NCBI GenBank assembly: GCA_006937955.1
Contig: SSNP01000041.1
Span: 3,315,995 to 3,379,994 of the forward strand
From: Pachypanchax playfairii
Taxonomy: Eukaryota > Chordata > Actinopteri > Cyprinodontiformes > Aplocheilidae
Reading direction: 5' to 3'
DNA: 64,000 nt
Shown one piece after another: positions 35,447 through 47,444 of the stretch. Both the position numbers and the translations under genes were made by a program. The notes below the pieces were generated by a model. The model was not told the DNA's origin. It saw only the letters and a list, made by a program, of their open reading frames with translations, and did no database searches. Position 1 is the stretch's first letter; each line of letters begins with the position of its first letter.

Positions 35447-36583
35447 TTAAAGGGGTTATGACATCAAAATGCACTTTTTTGAGGTTTTTGGGGTATATCA
35501 TGATGTGTTGTGCACTGATGAGGCCGTGTGAACATCCAAAGCGAGTATCAAAGTTCCCGTTTGTGGGCGGTCCTCTTTGTTTCATATTTAAAAAACGGTT
35601 GAATCGGAAAGCACCATTTTTTCCTACGTGGCATTTCATCCTACGTATTTCATAGCGTCCAATAAAAGTGCACAGTGAAGTGAGCAGTCCAACCCCCCAC
35701 CCCACCCCCCCCACCCCCAGCCCATACACCGGTAGCTGCGTTGCGCTAGCTTGTGCTGCTGCTCTTGAGAAGAGATGGCTACGCAAACGGGGACCTGTTG
35801 TGTCCAAGGATGCTCTACCCATGCTGGAAGTTTACACTCACTCCCGAAGGATTAAAAAACTAGAGAAGAGTGGCTGAAGTTCATTTATGGAGAAGTGCCA
35901 CACAGTTATAACCTCAATTTGAGAATATGTTCAGCTCACTTCACGGAGGACTGCTTGAATTCAAGTTGGGATTGTCAAAGAAACTGATTTTAATTAAAAA
36001 TTCTTTACCAACCCTGAAGGAGGCGACCACATCGTCAATACCTGTAAGTTTATTTATTTAATAAAATGCTGCCTTGCCTGATAAACGTTTGTTCGTGGTC
36101 TGAAGAGTTCATGATGCTAGCATGTGATAGCCACTATAGCAACAATGTCCGTGAGCAACAGGTGTATCATACCATATTGTGAATCTATTTTCATTGATAA
36201 CATCTGACAGCACTGTTTATTCGCTCATGTGATTAGTTGAGTTTTATGTGTTCACCCCTCCGTCTTCCTCAGAAGACGTTTCAGGCTCGAACATATACGG
36301 TTGTAAACGTCCACTCGCCATGTTACTGGACTGTTGACGGAGCCGAGAAGAAAGGCTTGCTGCGGGCAACGGTTGTAGCCAATCAGAGCGAAGTCAGCCA
36401 GGGAGACCCACATATCATTAATGAAAGGAACCGTGTTGCTGAGAAGAGGATTCTGACCTGCCCGTACACCCCCGCCTTGTTAGTTTTTTAATCAAATTCT
36501 TTTGTGAGTTGACATATGCAGGCATATCTACTACATGAAATAGCTTTACGCCAGTTTAAACAGTGATGTCATCACACCTTTAA
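35447..36583 (+). mobile_element. TTAA-flanked element with decayed THAP domain (Kolobok/T2-like)
   Basis: Left end TTAAAGGGGTTATGACATCA (35447-35466) and inverted right end (TTAAAGGTGTGATGACATCA on the minus strand from 36583), 18 of 20 matching. TTAA flanks at 35447-35450 and 36580-36583. It carries a THAP-type zinc-finger exon (35775-36043) and a C-rich stretch at about 35690-35717. Kolobok-type elements use TTAA targets and some encode THAP proteins; the assignment is inferred. Confidence 0.8.
35775..36043 (+). pseudogene. THAP-type zinc-finger exon, decayed
   Basis: From ATG 35775 the frame reads CCVQGCSTHAGSLHSLP, a stop, then KTREEWLKFIYGEVP and LRICSAHFTEDC. This supplies the C-x3-C ... 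W ... C-x2-H-F pattern of a THAP finger. After a frameshift it continues as LILIKNSLPTLKEATTSS up to a splice donor CCT|GTAAGT at 36043/36044. One stop and one shift inactivate it. Length and order fit a single THAP domain (about 80 residues). It lies inside a TTAA-flanked element, so it is a transposon protein and not a host THAP gene. Confidence 0.65.
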
Positions 36584-36589
36584 GCTGAC

Positions 36590-38770
36590 AACTTGTTTTT
36601 TACTAGATTAATTAGGTATTTTCACACAGAGGCAAGCAATCCTGACACAGAGTTTAAGGACAATGGTTTTGGGTCCTTGTTAGGATGGCTCCTGCAACTA
36701 GCCAGTCTCAGTTCCTGGTTTTTGCTTCCTGTTATTGAAATCTAGTTCTGCAACTCAGGACAAACATATAAATGCTGACCAGCAGTTATTCATGATTAAA
36801 TATGCAGGAGGGGATAGGATCAAGGGCCATTATCAACTAGTTTAGCCAATCAGGGTATGACTTTTTGACAGAAGCCTGTTTTTGATTTGCTGTTATGTGC
36901 ATCCTGTGTGATGTAACCACTTGAACTTGTTTGAATAAAAGGCATGTTCAACCCAAAAATCTTTGAACAAGGCGAGGCACTTTGTTTCCGGCATGCCGAA
37001 ATTAAATTGGTGTTTGTGTGAAATTATTTGTTGACTAACTGTTTGCAGGATGACACGGAAAGAAAAGAACATGCAGTGCTGGAGTTTAGTGACCTGGGAT
37101 CATAGTGGTTTGGTACCACAGCAAGGTTTGGTGCCTTGGAGAGTCTGGGACTCTAAAGAAAAACTCAGCACAACAAGCTGCATCGGGGTTTGAGTGTGTG
37201 TGATGTTTTAGGGGTTGGGAAGGTTTGAATGAAAAATTAAGAACATGGCAGCATAAAGGTGATAGTTAATGTCTCTAATTTCTGAACCTCACTTGTGTGT
37301 GTATGGTGCTGAGTGTGAAAGCAAGATTTCAGTGGTCCCCACAATGCCAGAAATTTGTCTTGTCATTCAAACAGCCTCACAGTCATGTGCAAGCCTCCAG
37401 GGCCTTATAGGCTACAAGGACACCTGCTAAATTATTTGACCAGAAGTCCATCTCTGGACTGGAGAGGGATCTCGTGTGAACACATTCATACAAACTAAAG
37501 AAGTCAGTAATACTTCCTTTTACAGTCTTCTAATTACTAAGAAATTACCTGGCCCCCTACATACATATGGTTTCCTCAGTGTTGTCAAGTTGTTTTAGTT
37601 GTTTATTTATTCAGTTTTTAATGTAAAGATCAAGACAGCATTTCTGGGGGTGGGGGTAGCAGGGAGTTGGGGTGTTGTTGTGTTTGATTGTCTGTTTTAA
37701 TTGTTTTTATCATGTGAAGTGCTTTGTGTTGCCAAGAGCATGAAAATTTGCTATGCAAATAAAAGTTTGATTAGATTTGATCTGATTTGATTTTGGTGAA
37801 TTCCCTGGAGAGCAATCCAAACACAGTGATGTGTTCACATGACGGGTCCATGGCAGGTCAGATTCCTTAGGATGTGGTGAAAAACCGAATATAAAATGTA
37901 TATGTGGTATCAAAACAACTTACGGAACATAATAGCAATCTCAAGGTGCATGAAACACAAAGGTGAGTTGATGGTGACTGTAGGCATAAATAACTAAATG
38001 ATGAATTCTAGTATTAAATTAAAATATAAACACAAGTTGAATAAAACAGTAAACCAAACCCAAGTCTCCAATCTACTCCTGATTGGTTGGTATCTGTCAA
38101 CACTGAGAGCCATTAGCATTTGGCTACTTGCTAAAATCCCAACATGTTTACCAAGTAAACAACACAAATTATTAGAAGGGAAAAAAATAAATCTTCTTAG
38201 ACAAGAGTCAGTTACTATTGTTCATATAAACACATTAAGCTAACTCAGTAAAGCCACATCGCAATAACATGTTTTTTAACTAGGCCAAGGGTGTGAGAGA
38301 AGACAAAGAGTTGGAGACAGTGAGGCTTAATACTACTCAAAACCCTGATTTTAACAAGAGAAAAACAGCAGAAAGAAACAGCAAACAACAAATTTGTCTT
38401 TCTGATAAATAACCTGTTATTTAATACAATTGAAAATGATCAGTTTTACAGCATGTTTCAATCCAGTAAAAATTCCAGATTTCTACAATCAACTGAGAAA
38501 GTTCAATTTGTAGAGATATGCTTTATTTAAACACTTACTAAAGTATTCTTATCTTACAATAGGAAACAAATGCCTATGAATTGTCTGCTTAGCATCACAG
38601 GGTCATACTGTGTTGTTTCAAAATGTGTAAAAAAGACCATTGTCTACTGAAGCTTCAAAAATACCAATTGTATAGACATTCCTATGGAAATGTCCATTCT
38701 AAAGTCGTCCAAGGGATTCAGTCATATGGTAATGTGACAGAAACCCCTTTGCACTCTATAGGCCTCTATA
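36590..38770. other. intergenic DNA with a SINE/LINE-tail-like block
   Basis: About 37680-37795 (GTGAAGTGCTTTGTGTTGCC then GCAAATAAAAGTTTGATT) is the tail form common to fish SINE/LINE ends. Otherwise nothing supported. Confidence 0.45.
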
Positions 38771-38776
38771 CCATGT

Positions 38777-38838
38777 TGCTGGTTCAGGAGTTTACACAAT
38801 GGGAGGCACAGATTCTTTGGGTTCGGTCAGGTATAAAA
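38777..38838 (+). promoter_or_regulatory. lens-type proximal promoter of gene E
   Basis: Maf-like TGCTGGTTCAGGA (38777-38789), CACAAT at the Sox position (38795-38800) and TATAAAA (38832-38838). Confidence 0.7.
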
Positions 38839-38900
38839 GTAACGGTTAAACAGTACCACAACAGTTGAGAACAACTCGGTTTTTGAAGAACACTACAACC

Positions 38901-39597
38901 ATGACCATGGGCAGGGTAAGTACACTCTCACTAGCACAATATTTGAATCAGTTACAGTATTATATATTACTTTCAGTGTCATTTTGCTCTTTTTGCAGAT
39001 CATCTTCTACGAGGACAGGAACTTCCAGGGTCGCTCATATGAGTGCATGGGTGACTTTGCTGATATGTCCTCCTACCTGAGCAGGTGTCACTCCTGCAGG
39101 GTGGAGAGCGGCTGCTTTATTGCCTATGACCGCCCCAACTACATGGGAAACCAGTACTTTTTTAGGAGGGGCGAGTATGCCGACTACATGAGCATGATGG
39201 GCATGAGAGACTGCATCAGGTCTTGCCGTATGGTCCCCATGGTAGGCCGAAAACTGTTTTGTTTGTAACTTTTAATCTAAGGTTCACCAATGTTTTAAGC
39301 ATAATCTATTTTGTACAGTACAGGGGATCCTACAGGATGAGGATCTATGAGAGAGAGAACTTTGGTGGTCAGATGCATGAAATGATGGACGACTGCGACA
39401 ACATCATGGACCGTTACCGCATGTCTGACTGCATGTCCTGCCACGTGATGGACGGCCACTGGCTGATGTACGAGCAGCCCCACTACAGAGGCAGGATGAT
39501 GTACCTGAGGCCTGGAGAGTACAGGAGCTTCAGGGACATGGGAATGAGTGGCACAAGGTTCATGAGCATGAGGCGCATCATGGACTCCTACTATTAA
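38901..39597 (+). CDS. crygm: gamma-crystallin M2-type, gene E
   Basis: Exons: 38901-38915 (MTMGR; a shorter start at 38907 would give MGR), 38999-39241 (81 codons), 39319-39597 (92 codons plus TAA); predicted 178 residues. Introns 83 and 77 bases. Domain 1 has YECMGDFADM (no second cysteine, as in gene C), SGCFIAYDRPNY and MMGMRDCIRSCRMVPM. Domain 2 has MHEMMDDCDN, YLRPGEYRSF and MSGTRFMSMRR, and ends MDSYY. The upstream ATG is kept because genes F, G and H also have in-frame upstream starts. AATAAA at 39607-39612, ten bases after the stop. Confidence 0.96.
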
Positions 39598-39923
39598 TTT
39601 CTTATGAATAAATGCATTTAAATACTTATTCTGACTTTGTTACAATATTTGTTTCAAGTCTTACAATACAATACCAAAGGTTTAAAAAGGTTTGAACCCT
39701 ATGTAAATTAAATACAAATAAACATTTCTGATTTGAAAAGCTCATGAATGTATATTTTATTCCCAACAGAAAATAAACATATCAGATGTTGAACTTTTAG
39801 CTTTTGAAAAATGAAGTTAATATTAGATGGCAACAACACATCTCAGAAAAGTTAAAAAAGGGGGGTAACAAAAGGCACAAAATGTAAGTGGAACTATTCA
39901 AAAATAAGAGGAAAATTTGACAA

Positions 39924-41371
39924 TTAAAGGTATAGCAAAGGATTTTTCTGAATTTAAGGAAAGAACCGCCCTCAATGCTTTTGTTTAAAAGTGCGCATGC
40001 GCAGCTCTCACAGTTACTCGTGTGCACGCTCTGTTTACCAATAAATGGTAATAATTTATATAAACCCTGACAAAGAGTTCCAGAACGCCTCGTATCAGTG
40101 CCTTCTGTCCACCAGATTCTGATCATGGCTCATCCACTCCAACCACTCCGGGTCCATTTCGCACACACGAGCCTGCCTGCCGTATGTCCCATGCTACACA
40201 TAAACACCTGAGAGTGTGCATGCACAAGTGAAAACTATTGTAACTGAGTGTTTCCAACCATTTATTAATTACTTTGCAATAATGACGGTAGTAAGGCGAG
40301 TCAGCCGGTTAACACTCTGGACAGGATCTTCTCGGTCACTCCCGGGCAGACTTCAAAATAGATAACAAACACGTTTTGTCAATAACACTTTTTACGTACG
40401 TACTACGTTCTAGGTAGTTTGCGTAGGCCTCATGGCTGGTTCACACTGCAAGAGGAAGCGCTGCGAAGCGGAACAGAGACCACTTCCATTCGGCGCCCTT
40501 GTTAATTTATGTTTTAGATCACACCAGACATGAGGCACTACGAAACAGCGCAACGCGATCATTTCGGCATCTGGTTTATTTTTTTTGCTCGAGCTGCGAG
40601 CATTCCGCATCAATTATGGCAGGAAGTCACACCAAGACACACGAGACAATCTGGTCAATTTTGAAAATAAAAGCAATTGTTCAAAATAAAATTGACAAAT
40701 GTGATCATATTTGTGTATCTAAACAGACTATAGAGATGAAAATAAACACAACACACACACAAACACACACACAAACACACACACACACACAGCGCAACAG
40801 AATGGGCTGACTACATTGGGGACGGTGGGGTTTTTGAGTGTCTAAACACAAACGGAGAAAAGTGAGAGAGAGGAGCTGGAGACAAGAAAGCCCTCTTCAT
40901 TTATCGTTTGATGTTATTTACTTACCCATGGTGAAAAAATTGCTCTGAATAGACAGAGGAACAGAAACGCTTGTGAATCAGTGTGGACAAAGACGTGTCT
41001 GGTGTGAACAGGAGAAAAGCTGAGCTGAGCTCTGCGTCGCAGCGCCCAGGCGTCAGGCTTCACAGTGATTATCCACGCACCGGAACTGCTGCTACTAGCA
41101 TTCCAGCACTAGCAGCACTTGTACTGAGTAACAATAAACAGCCTTTTACCATTGATTACTCCGAGATGTTTGAAGAAACAAAGTTGTAGTAGTTCCAGAA
41201 AAAACTCCAGCGATGCCGATAGTAAACAAAAAAAGGGAGACTCCTATGCAAATTCATGATTCACTGAGGTGTTTCTGGCGTTGGGGGAAGGGGGGGCATG
41301 CGCACTACTCGAAAAACGGCAAACAGCCGTTGAGCTTCTCATTCGGGCAAAATCCTCTTTACCACCTTTAA
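39924..41371. mobile_element. TTAA-flanked element family 5, with internal insertion
   Basis: Left end TTAAAGGTATAGCAAAGGAT (39924-) and inverted right end TTAAAGGTGGTAAAGAGGAT (minus strand from 41371), TTAA at both edges. GCGCATGC motifs lie near both termini. Inside, about 40437-41010 looks like another element: it starts GGCTGGTTCACACTGC and ends with an inverted CTGTTCACACCAGACACG. A (CA)n tract lies at 40748-40791. No transposase seen. Confidence 0.7.
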
Positions 41372-42115
41372 CTGTCAACAGCTCAGTGACATGACTTGGA
41401 ATAAAAGGAGCATTTCAGAGGAATAAAGCCTCTTACATGGTAATGTGATTCATTGAATTTGAGAAAATGTCCCTTAATGCTGAATAATAACATCAAAAGT
41501 TTCAGAGGGTTATGAAGAATCCGTGTGCACAACTGACAAGGTCAAGAGGTTAAAAGTTGATGCTCATGGTTGGTGCATAATTCAATAAACTTTAAATCCT
41601 TAGAAAGCGTGAATATTCCTCTTTAATGATGCACAGAAAGGAAAAGGCATTCCTGGGTTGACAGATTTCAGTGTGGGTTACACAATTAATAACTTGTAAA
41701 TCCTCCCAAACTGTTTATTCTACTACTGATGATTGAATATTTGAAGAAACAAAATAAATTGGCAATTCACCAATTTATTCTTTTAATAAATCGTCTCAGT
41801 AGCATGTGGAAGGACCAAGATTCCAAGATAGTCACCTAAATGTCTATAGTTACCTTCAGGTAGTCCAACCCCTTAGATGTGATTTCTTTGACTCTGTGGG
41901 AGACAGTTGGACATTCCTATGTCCTTGCTCTAGTTGAGGGAGATAAATAAGTTGATGTTTTGCTTAATTTTGGTAGAAAGGTCAATGTCGCTCAAGTACA
42001 TGCACTCTCAGAAATAGAGGTACAAGACAAGAAGATTTTTGTACCTATAGGTAAATTTTTTTTAAATGTTCCCTTAAAAGTACAATATTGGTCTTTAGAA
42101 GGTCAGAAATGCCCC

Positions 42116-42743
42116 TTAAGCCCAACGCACACCTAAACGCAACGCCCGGCGCCGCGTTTTCTGACGCACGATAATGGCGCGCCTCAAATTACACCAGATC
42201 ACCGCTAAGCCGGGCGTCATTTTCAATTTTAGTGCTAATTATTTTGCTGGCATTAGGGTTGAATTATTATTAAGTTTGAATTATTAGATATAACCAAGAT
42301 AATCTAATGAATATGAACGAAAATTGTCAGCTAGCTTACCAGAACATTCAATTTCAGTTGAAATTACCCTCCAGGCTATTTCTTTATGGACATTGTCCTC
42401 ATAAAGAGGAGATCGGGGGTCGTAGAGCTCTGGGTACTTCTGTACTTCGGTGATTAGACGCTCCTCGTTCATCATTGAGTTTTTTTTAAAGTCAAATAGC
42501 GCCGCTAAGTGGTTAAACTAGGAGATGTAGGAGACACCCGCTTTAAGAAGCGTAGAAGAAGAAACTACGGGTGCTCGATAGGGACTTCTCCAGTCGCAGT
42601 GCCGCGTCTGAATTCAACAGATTCTAATCGATGCGCGGGGTGAAGCGTTGCCGCGCATCAAGGCGTTTTTTGGTGAGGGAGCTCTCATAGAAAATAATGA
42701 CATTGCATCTTTTGCCGCATGTCTAGGTGTGCGTTGGGCTTTA
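42116..42743 (-). mobile_element. PIF/Harbinger-type non-autonomous element with TTA duplication
   Basis: Inverted ends AGCCCAACGCACACCTA (42119-; inverted copy ending 42740) with a TTA duplication on each side (42116-42118 and 42741-42743). A 3-bp TTA/TAA target is the PIF/Harbinger signature. The minus strand carries a MADF-like exon, the accessory DNA-binding protein typical of this group. The transposase is absent. Confidence 0.85.
42340..42475 (-). CDS. MADF/Myb-like exon of the Harbinger-type element
   Basis: From ATG 42473-42475 the minus strand reads MMNEERLITEVQKYPELYDP then RSPLYEDNVHKEIAWRVIS and reaches a splice donor (G|GTAAGC) at 42340/42339. The pattern LI..V..YP.LYDP..P.Y.D...K..AW..I is the first two-thirds of a MADF domain, used by Harbinger accessory proteins to bind transposon ends. 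The frame is intact across about 45 codons, but no further exon or the transposase remains in the 622-bp element, so a full protein is unlikely. Confidence 0.6.
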
Positions 42744-43009
42744 GAGTGTTCAAATTGATATAAAGTACAAATTTGTACCATTTCAACTGCACCTGCAACC
42801 CTGGCCAAGGCTGGTTAATCTCAAAATTATTAAGTTTCTTCCATAATTTTCAATATAGTAATATTATGTTTCAGAATGTTGGTTTTAGACTTCAAAACAT
42901 GGCGTAATTTTACTATTTTAGTGGAACAACTTCAAAAGGTACAAAAATGGACCTGGACTACAGGGTACACCCCCAGCGACAAGAATTTGTACCCTTCTTG
43001 TCGCTCCAC

Positions 43010-44770
43010 CAGTATCAGTAGCTACTCTTTGCAATGATCTGACGGGGGGGGATTAGCCTATGCAGAGTAGAAATGAGGAAAGAGCATCATTTTGCTTTTG
43101 GAGTTGTCCATCATATTCCCATTGAGTTCTTGATGACCGCTAGGCTTTCTTGTATTTCAGTTCAGTTTCATTTACATAGCACAAATTCATAACAGAAGTC
43201 TTAATATAGCAATATACAGAAACGAGTCCAATTCACATCATCAGGTCCAGATTCAAAGTTAGTTGTGTCCAAACATTTTGAGGGAAAGGGAAAAGTTGCC
43301 ACCAGAGGGAACACTGTAACCAGGTGGACAACAGTAGAAGTAAAACACCAGAATTTGGGTGGGGGGGGGGTATTTTAATTTGATTTTAGTCATCTTCCTT
43401 GCTTACTTGTGGAGTTATTTCCTGTTATTCTGATTTCTGGTTCTTCTGGTTTTATTATGTTTACGCATTGACATTTTCACATGAAGGATTATGTTTGTGA
43501 GTCTGTTTGTTTCTGGTTTATGTTCTCAGTTCATGATTCTTTGATATCTAAGTGTTGGTATTTTGTTCAAGTTAAGGATTTTATGGTTTCTTTGTGTAAA
43601 TATTTTTGCTAAAGCTTGTCTTTGTCTGTACTTTGGGTCCTTTGATAAACCACACACCATGACAGCAAGTGTCAGTCCTGTAATGTTCCCTTTATCTTGT
43701 GGATGACAGTTATTGGTTTTCGAAGATGGCTCAAGTTATTTGTGTGGCATCTTGTTGTAACTCCTGATTTCTTTCAAAAACACCAGATTAACTGCCTGAA
43801 TTTTAATATAAATAGTTGTATATAACTTTGTTGTTTGCTAAATGTGTACATATGTTTGCATTTTAAGTTACAAAAAATGGTTCATTAAACATGTTTGTGG
43901 TCTGTACAATAAAAAATGCTAATTTTTCCTTCTAGGATTTGATGTATTTTTGTTATTTGAGGTCCAGTGGTACAGCATGTCAAAATGCAAAAAATAACAG
44001 AAGTCACAGCTGTAAGGTTGAGCTGAAAAAATATATAAAATATTTTCACAGAGAAATAAAGATAAAATCAAAAGCAGTTAGAAACAGATTATTATTGACA
44101 TAATCTTTTCTGAAGAAATTTCTTTTTACTGTTACACTAATTACCTTTTTGTACATCACCCCGTAAACATTGTTACCCACAAAAAACTCCTTTCATGAAA
44201 AGATTGTGACAATATAGTTTTGTTGTAATCTGATGATTAATCTGAGATAAAGAGGACTCAGTATTCAGTATTGCACAGGTCAAAGGTGATTGTTATAGGA
44301 ATAAAAAGAGAAATATTTTTGTTATCATACAATATATAATATTTTATTTAATATATCATAATTTATTTACACTGTTCCTTAAGTAATTATATATTATATT
44401 TATTATAACTTTGAGGTCAACAAAGTAGTTTAAAACCATTATTTAATTATACAATTTTACTATGTTGATATTGCTTTGAGTGCATGTATCATACAATTTC
44501 TGTAATTTATAAAATGTTAAGTGTGACAGCAATATAAGTGAATATATGCAAACTAGTTTTTAGTGCTGTCAAATGGAAAAAGAAAAAAGGAAAAGGCCAA
44601 TTTGTATTAATAACATGAAACATAATAATGAACATACAAGTAAAAAACTGTTTTAACTGGATCACCCTGTTCACTTATTAAAAGAACAGTTAAAAATGTT
44701 GCTTGAATTGAGAAAAAGACTTTTCTAAAGGCTAAAAAATTAACATAACCTCAGCATTCTGTAAAGCTCT
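43010..44770. other. AT-rich intergenic DNA, nothing coding recognised
   Basis: About 43155-43330 (TCATTTACATAGCACAAATTC, CACCAGAGGGAAC) resembles a fish retroposon 3' part. The rest is very AT-rich with no supported feature. Confidence 0.4.
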
Positions 44771-44779
44771 ATAGGAAGC

Positions 44780-44841
44780 TGCCGAGTCAGGGGTTCTATG
44801 AAGGGGCGTCAGGGGTTCTTTACATCTGTACAGGTATAAAA
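44780..44841 (+). promoter_or_regulatory. lens-type proximal promoter of gene F
   Basis: Maf-like TGCCGAGTCAGGG (44780-44792) and TATAAAA (44835-44841), 55 bases apart. No AACAAT at the usual Sox position. Confidence 0.65.
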
Positions 44842-44906
44842 GGAAAGGGTTAAACCAGGTAGAAAAGCAGTACAGCAGCAGTAGCAAGAACTCATCAGCA
44901 GCCAAC

Positions 44907-45644
44907 ATGAGCAACACTGGCATGGGCATGAGGGGCAAGGTGAAACACTTTTACATAAATTAAAGTATATTTTGTCAAATAACTGATTATTTGAAAGACT
45001 GGCAGCGCTTGAAAGTGACTTCAGTAATAAAAACCTTTCAATTATTTTTCAGATCATCTTCTATGAGGACAGGAACTTCCAGGGTCGTTCCTATGAGTGC
45101 ATGAGTGACTGTGCTGACATGTCCTCCTACCTGAGCAGGTGTCACTCCTGCAGGGTGGAGAGCGGCTGCTTCATGGCCTACGACCGCCCCAACTACATGG
45201 GAAACCAGTTCTTTTTTAGAAGGGGCGAGTATGGGGACTACATGAGCATGATGGGCATGAGGGACTGCATCAGGTCTTGCCGTATGGTACCTATGGTAAG
45301 TTCAAATTCTTCTGGATTTACGATTTTTAAGTCCTTAAATTTCACGTGTTTAATGAATTTTACAGTACAGGGGATCCTACAGGATGAGGATCTATGAGAG
45401 GGAGAACTTCGGTGGTCAGATGCATGAAATGATGGATGACTGTGACAACATCATGGACCGTTACCGCATGTCTGACTGCATGTCCTGCCACGTGATGGAC
45501 GGCCACTGGCTGATGTACGAGCAGCCCCACTACAGAGGCAGAATGATGTACATGAGGCCTGGAGAGTACAGGAGCTTCAGGGACATGGGAATGAGTGGCA
45601 CAAGGTTCATGAGCATGAGGCGCATCATGGACTCATGGTATTAA
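44907..45644 (+). CDS. crygm: gamma-crystallin M2-type with 11-residue first exon, gene F
   Basis: Exons: 44907-44939 (MSNTGMGMRGK), 45053-45295 (81 codons), 45366-45644 (92 codons plus TAA); predicted 184 residues, the longest of the array because of the N-terminal extension. Introns 113 and 70 bases; the intron 1 donor is the less usual GTGAAA. The first ATG is preceded by GCCAAC, a good initiation context. Two internal ATGs could give shorter forms. Domain 1 has NQFFFRRGEYGDYMSMMGMR with Y-to-F and A-to-G changes relative to gene E. Domain 2 combines YMRPGEY (as in C) with MSGTRF (as in E) and ends MDSWY, with an extra tryptophan near the C-terminus. AATAAA at 45668-45673. Confidence 0.96.
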
Positions 45645-46039
45645 ATGTTTAAAGTTTAGAATCACCAAATAAAAACTCTAGACTATCCAGGTTTTGCCCT
45701 GTATTTTGTTTTTCTTGAAAGGGTATGACACATATAAAATGTGGCTTACATAACACTGAACATTGTTGTTAACGATTGTAACCTAAATACTTATATTTGA
45801 CAAAGAAAACCCAAATTCTATCTACAAATGCAGAAACTAAAAAGTTTAACATGTATTTTATTTGTTTCCTCATAAAAAATAGAAGCTTTTGAAGCCACCC
45901 CCTTTAGTGAGGAAAAACTCCAAACAAAATAAAACAGTCACAAATTTCCCAGAATACATTGCAGTATTTTCAATAAATGGTGGTTGAGGAGCCACATCAG
46001 CTACTTCAAAGGCAAATTTCCGGTTTTAATGTTGGGTTG

Positions 46040-46381
46040 GCGGGCGACATAGTCTAGCGGAGGGGCTATCGCCCTTTGTTTGTAAGATGGCGGGTTCAAT
46101 CCCTGGTGCCAGCAAGCTACGTTGAAGTATCCTTGGGCAAGATACTGAACCCACCGCTGCCTCGGGGTGGCCATAGTCTGTCGGGAAGGAGGTCATCTGG
46201 GAAACCGGAGCTTGATCCCGTGTCCCGGCAAGAGGCTACGTGTCGAAGTATCCTTGGGCAAGATACTGAACCCCGCAACTGCCCCCCGGGCGCTGTTCAA
46301 TATGGCTGCCCTCTGCTCTTCACCTTATGGTGAGGATGGGTCAAATGCAGAGCCAAATTTCCCCACAAGGGATTAATATAG
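46040..46381 (+). mobile_element. tRNA-like SINE with internal duplication
   Basis: A tRNA-like head (A-box-like TAGTCTAGCGG, B-box-like GGGTTCAATCCC) leads into GAAGTATCCTTGGGCAAGAT at 46125-46144. This body recurs at 46245-46264 with its own B-box-like stretch ahead, about 118 bases downstream. It ends CACAAGGGATTAATATAG. Two promoter-body units suggest a partial tandem copy. No protein. Confidence 0.75.
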
Positions 46382-46687
46382 GAAATACCAAAAAAAAGTT
46401 GTTCAAAGAATAAATCAAAAGTGAGAATTATTTAAACATATGAAACCAGCAGCATAGGTATAACCAAAACATTTGTGCAACAGAGCAAAGTCTGTGCATT
46501 TCTCAAAAAAAGGTCGTTGAATACTGAAAACAGTTTAAAACATGGATGATGCTGAACCAGGAGTTTAGCCTTCAAATTATACATCCTTCAGAGATTCACC
46601 CAACCAGTCGAAAGCCCAGGCTGCTTCAGCATGCAGAAGGAAAGCTATTTTGATATTGCCTCAAGTGGCCTACAGCTGTAGTGAAAA

Positions 46688-47441
46688 TTAAAGAGTAACT
46701 AAACCCAGAAACAAAATTTTTTGCTTATAAACTGTATAAAAAGGTATTTACCAATGCAATTTTTCAGTTTCTGGGCAGTTTTTGACATGTTTGTATAAAC
46801 TTGTTAAATTCTACAGTTTTTGGTCTAAAAACATCTTAGTGCTGCCCCCTTTTGGCTGAAATGTGGCTATTGCATTTTAAATTTGTGATTAGCTAAAAGC
46901 GGTACATCTTTTCCTCTCTTTATGTCACTGGCATCATCTTACAGACACACTCCCTGGGGTATGAAACCATCTCTCAGACATACTTGCCCGTGGTGGGTTT
47001 GGTTCAATTTCATTTTATAGGTTAGCATTATTATCGCATTAGCACTTAGTTAGGATAGCTATTTAATATACTCTGCCTCAGGGACACCGGCTTCGGGCAG
47101 CGCTGACTAAGCCCACCGAGCCAGTGGCTCCAATTGATACGACGCGATGCCACTGTGCGTCATAAAGCTTCCCTTTGCCTCCAGTGACAGCGGACGAGAG
47201 AAATCCTCCACCTCAAAAGATCGATCAGTCTCAAAACAGTCAACGTTGCTTTGGTCCCTGTCCATGTTTCAGTGTCAGATTAATCTAGCTGTCACTGTCA
47301 CTATCCTCCTAACAGCCTCCGAGTTATCCTCTCCGATCATCCTCCACACTTACCTAAAGGCACTGCCCACTTTGTCAGAATTTTTCAAATGTTGTCTGGG
47401 AGCGGGGTTATGCTTTTTCATGGGGTTCAGTTACTCTTTAA
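46688..47441. mobile_element. TTAA-flanked element family 6
   Basis: Left end TTAAAGAGTAACTAAACCC (46688-) and inverted right end TTAAAGAGTAACTGAACCC (minus strand from 47441), 18 of 19 matching. TTAA on both sides. The GC-richer second half (about 47080-47340) has no recognised domain. Confidence 0.85.
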
Positions 47442-47444
47442 ATA

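Larger units (their letters stand above)
42005..43010. mobile_element. host repeat with GTACAAA/TTTGTAC motifs, interrupted by a Harbinger element
   Basis: Both flanks of the element at 42119-42740 share short GGTACAA/TTGTACC motifs. An 11-bp inverted repeat AGCGACAAGAA (42975-42985 and 42995-43005) lies near the right side. This suggests an older AT-rich repeat into which the Harbinger element inserted. Limits are approximate. Confidence 0.35.
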
